Shown: in pieces, positions 5,437 to 5,933 of the stretch
How the letters are laid out: each line of letters opens with the position of its first letter
Position numbering within the stretch: position 1 is the first letter of the stretch
Assembly (NCBI RefSeq): GCF_030651745.1
Contig: NZ_JAUSCC010000153.1
Span: forward strand, 1-5,933
DNA from: Methylophaga sp.
Lineage (GTDB): Bacteria; Pseudomonadota; Gammaproteobacteria; Nitrosococcales; Methylophagaceae
DNA length: 5,933 nucleotides
Reading direction: 5' to 3'
The notes under the pieces: generated by a model
Databases searched by the model: none
Told to the model about the DNA's origin: nothing
What the model saw: the letters and a program-made list of their open reading frames with translations, nothing else
Position numbers and translations under genes: made by a program

Positions 5437-5463
5437 ATACTCATGAGTATCGCGTGATAGAAT
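5437..5463 (+). promoter_or_regulatory. 14-bp palindrome followed by an extended -10, probable desulfurase promoter
   Basis: ATACTCATGAGTAT (5437-5450) is a perfect palindrome, and with one mismatch it extends to 20 bp (GC/GC outer bases). Immediately downstream TGATAGAAT (5455-5463) is an extended -10 box. The palindrome occupies the -35 to spacer region, so it is a likely regulator site. It does not resemble the longer IscR type 1 consensus. The transcript would start about 30 bp before the TTG start codon. Confidence 0.4.
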
Positions 5464-5501
5464 CATCCTCCAATATTAAAGCAGTGAAAAGTTAGCTTAA
5501 C

Positions 5502-5816
5502 TTGAATACTAAAATTTATCTAGACTATGCCGCCACAACGCCGATGGCACCTGAAGCATTGGAAGCAATGCTGCCTTACTTATCGAGCACAGGTGTATTT
5601 GGAAATCCTGCTTCGATTCAACATTGTTTTGGCGAGGCGGCAGAATCGATTATTAAAAATGCCCGCCGCTTGATAGCAGATCAATTTGGAGCTAATCCTA
5701 ATGATTTCATCTTCACTTCCGGTGCAACCGAATCGAACAACTTGGCATTAAAAGGAATAGCACTAAGCAATCGAAGCAAAGGAAAACACATCACCCCCTG
5801 TGCCAATATGACCTGA
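5502..5816 (+). pseudogene. iscS: Cysteine desulfurase (IscS/NifS type), truncated by an IS
   Basis: The first 98 residues match the N-terminus of class V aminotransferase-fold cysteine desulfurases: YLDYAATTPMAPEAL (about 6-20), FGNPASIQHCFGEAAE (about 33-48) and FTSGATESNNLALKGIA (about 70-86, part of the PLP-phosphate site). Family members are about 380-405 residues. This frame leaves the family after GKHIT and stops at 5814-5816 after a few unrelated residues. It lacks the PLP-binding lysine and the catalytic cysteine loop, so it cannot be active. It would have supplied sulfur from cysteine for Fe-S clusters. The start is TTG at 5502, because an in-frame stop lies at 5493-5495 and no other start is nearby; the Shine-Dalgarno is weak. 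The C-terminal part may lie beyond the IS, outside the window. Confidence 0.85.
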
Positions 5817-5819
5817 GAC

Positions 5820-5854
5820 ACCTACCCCTCGGAAATTAGAGTATAAAGGTAGGT
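5820..5854 (+). promoter_or_regulatory. Leader stem-loop covering the ribosome binding site of the IS gene
   Basis: ACCTACC (5820-5826) is perfectly complementary to GGTAGGT (5848-5854). The downstream arm contains the AGG that serves as Shine-Dalgarno for the ATG at 5862. Transcripts entering from the desulfurase promoter would fold this stem and hide the ribosome site. Such protection against outside transcription is known in IS10 and IS50; applying it here is inference. Confidence 0.4.
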
Positions 5855-5861
5855 CAGAATC

Positions 5862-5933
5862 ATGAGCAAATCGAAAGCAGAGACAATGGAATCACCACAA
5901 TTAACTGCGCCGGAGGTCGCGTTGGAAGACGCC
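5862..5933 (+). CDS. N-terminus of the presumed IS-encoded protein (runs off the window)
   Basis: An ATG at 5862, eight bases after AGG, opens a frame of 24 codons that remains open to the window edge. The visible residues (SKSKAETMESPQLTAPEVAL) do not let me name a family. Its position just inside a likely IS end suggests a transposase or an OrfA-type protein. Confidence 0.45.
   Translation, partial: MSKSKAETMESPQLTAPEVALEDA

Larger units (their letters stand above)
4889..5501. other. 613-bp stretch without a convincing gene
   Basis: Between the phosphoesterase start and the desulfurase start no long open frame exists on either strand. It holds the phosphoesterase promoter (4919-4952), a 2.5-copy tandem repeat of AATTCATC (4966-4985), one short minus-strand frame (5088-5183), a 7-bp inverted repeat TTGGCTA/TAGCCAA with an 8-nt loop (5268-5289), and a palindrome before the desulfurase. 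The 5090-5190 part is visibly more GC-rich than its flanks, which suggests a patch of decayed or imported sequence. Confidence 0.6.
5799..5933 (+). mobile_element. Left end of an insertion sequence interrupting the desulfurase (family uncertain, perhaps IS3)
   Basis: Similarity to cysteine desulfurase ends at about 5795. The following sequence begins TGTGCCAATATGACCTGAGA; a 5'-TG start, a short leader and then a gene reading inward fits the IS3 layout. The exact boundary could be 5799 or 5809, and the other end and any target duplication are outside the window. Homology loss plus leader and inward ORF support an insertion; the family assignment is a guess. Confidence 0.5.

Overview
This window looks like accessory DNA from a gammaproteobacterium: part of a conjugative or integrative plasmid, or such an element integrated in a chromosome, bounded by insertion-sequence (IS) debris. 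The base composition is moderate, the intergenic stretches are AT-rich and Shine-Dalgarno sites are clear. An IS-interrupted IscS/NifS-type cysteine desulfurase and transposase pieces at both edges suggest an IS-rich genome, perhaps host-associated (Legionellales or symbiotic Enterobacterales). I cannot fix the genus from sequence alone.

Left edge (1-240): the C-terminal 43 residues of an IS630-family transposase, then a short non-coding spacer with a possible IS end and two small hairpins. Left-centre (241-2401, minus strand): a tightly coupled four-gene operon, read from right to left. It encodes an StbA/TraK-like DNA-binding protein, an StbB/TraL-like ParA-type ATPase, an StbC-like protein with two membrane segments, and an unrecognised, strongly acidic 96-residue protein. 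The last three genes are joined by ATGA stop/start overlaps. In plasmids such as R388 (stbABC) and RP4 (traKLM) this gene set lies beside the transfer origin, on the side that enters the recipient first.

Centre (2402-2649): a divergent intergenic region rich in structure. It holds four helically phased 10-bp repeats containing a 19-bp palindrome, a 15-bp hairpin, a widely spaced 9-bp inverted repeat, and a GTCCTGC motif resembling an IncP/MOBP nick site. It is the best candidate for an oriT plus an StbA-binding locus. Right of it (2650-3588, plus strand) is a tyrosine recombinase with a Tyr in place of the first His of the usual HxxR motif. It converges with a CI-like phage-type repressor (3594-4004, minus strand) that has no protease domain.

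Right part (4005-5933): an intergenic inverted repeat, then a complete calcineurin-like metallophosphoesterase (minus strand) with a plausible promoter and operator. A stretch of about 610 bp follows with no convincing gene. Last comes a cysteine desulfurase cut off after about 98 residues by what looks like the left end of another IS, whose first open frame runs off the window.

Taken together, the Stb-like genes, recombinase and repressor look like a maintenance, transfer and integration module. The phosphoesterase and the broken desulfurase look like cargo or neighbouring DNA. No relaxase, replication gene, tRNA, rRNA or CRISPR array is visible in the window.
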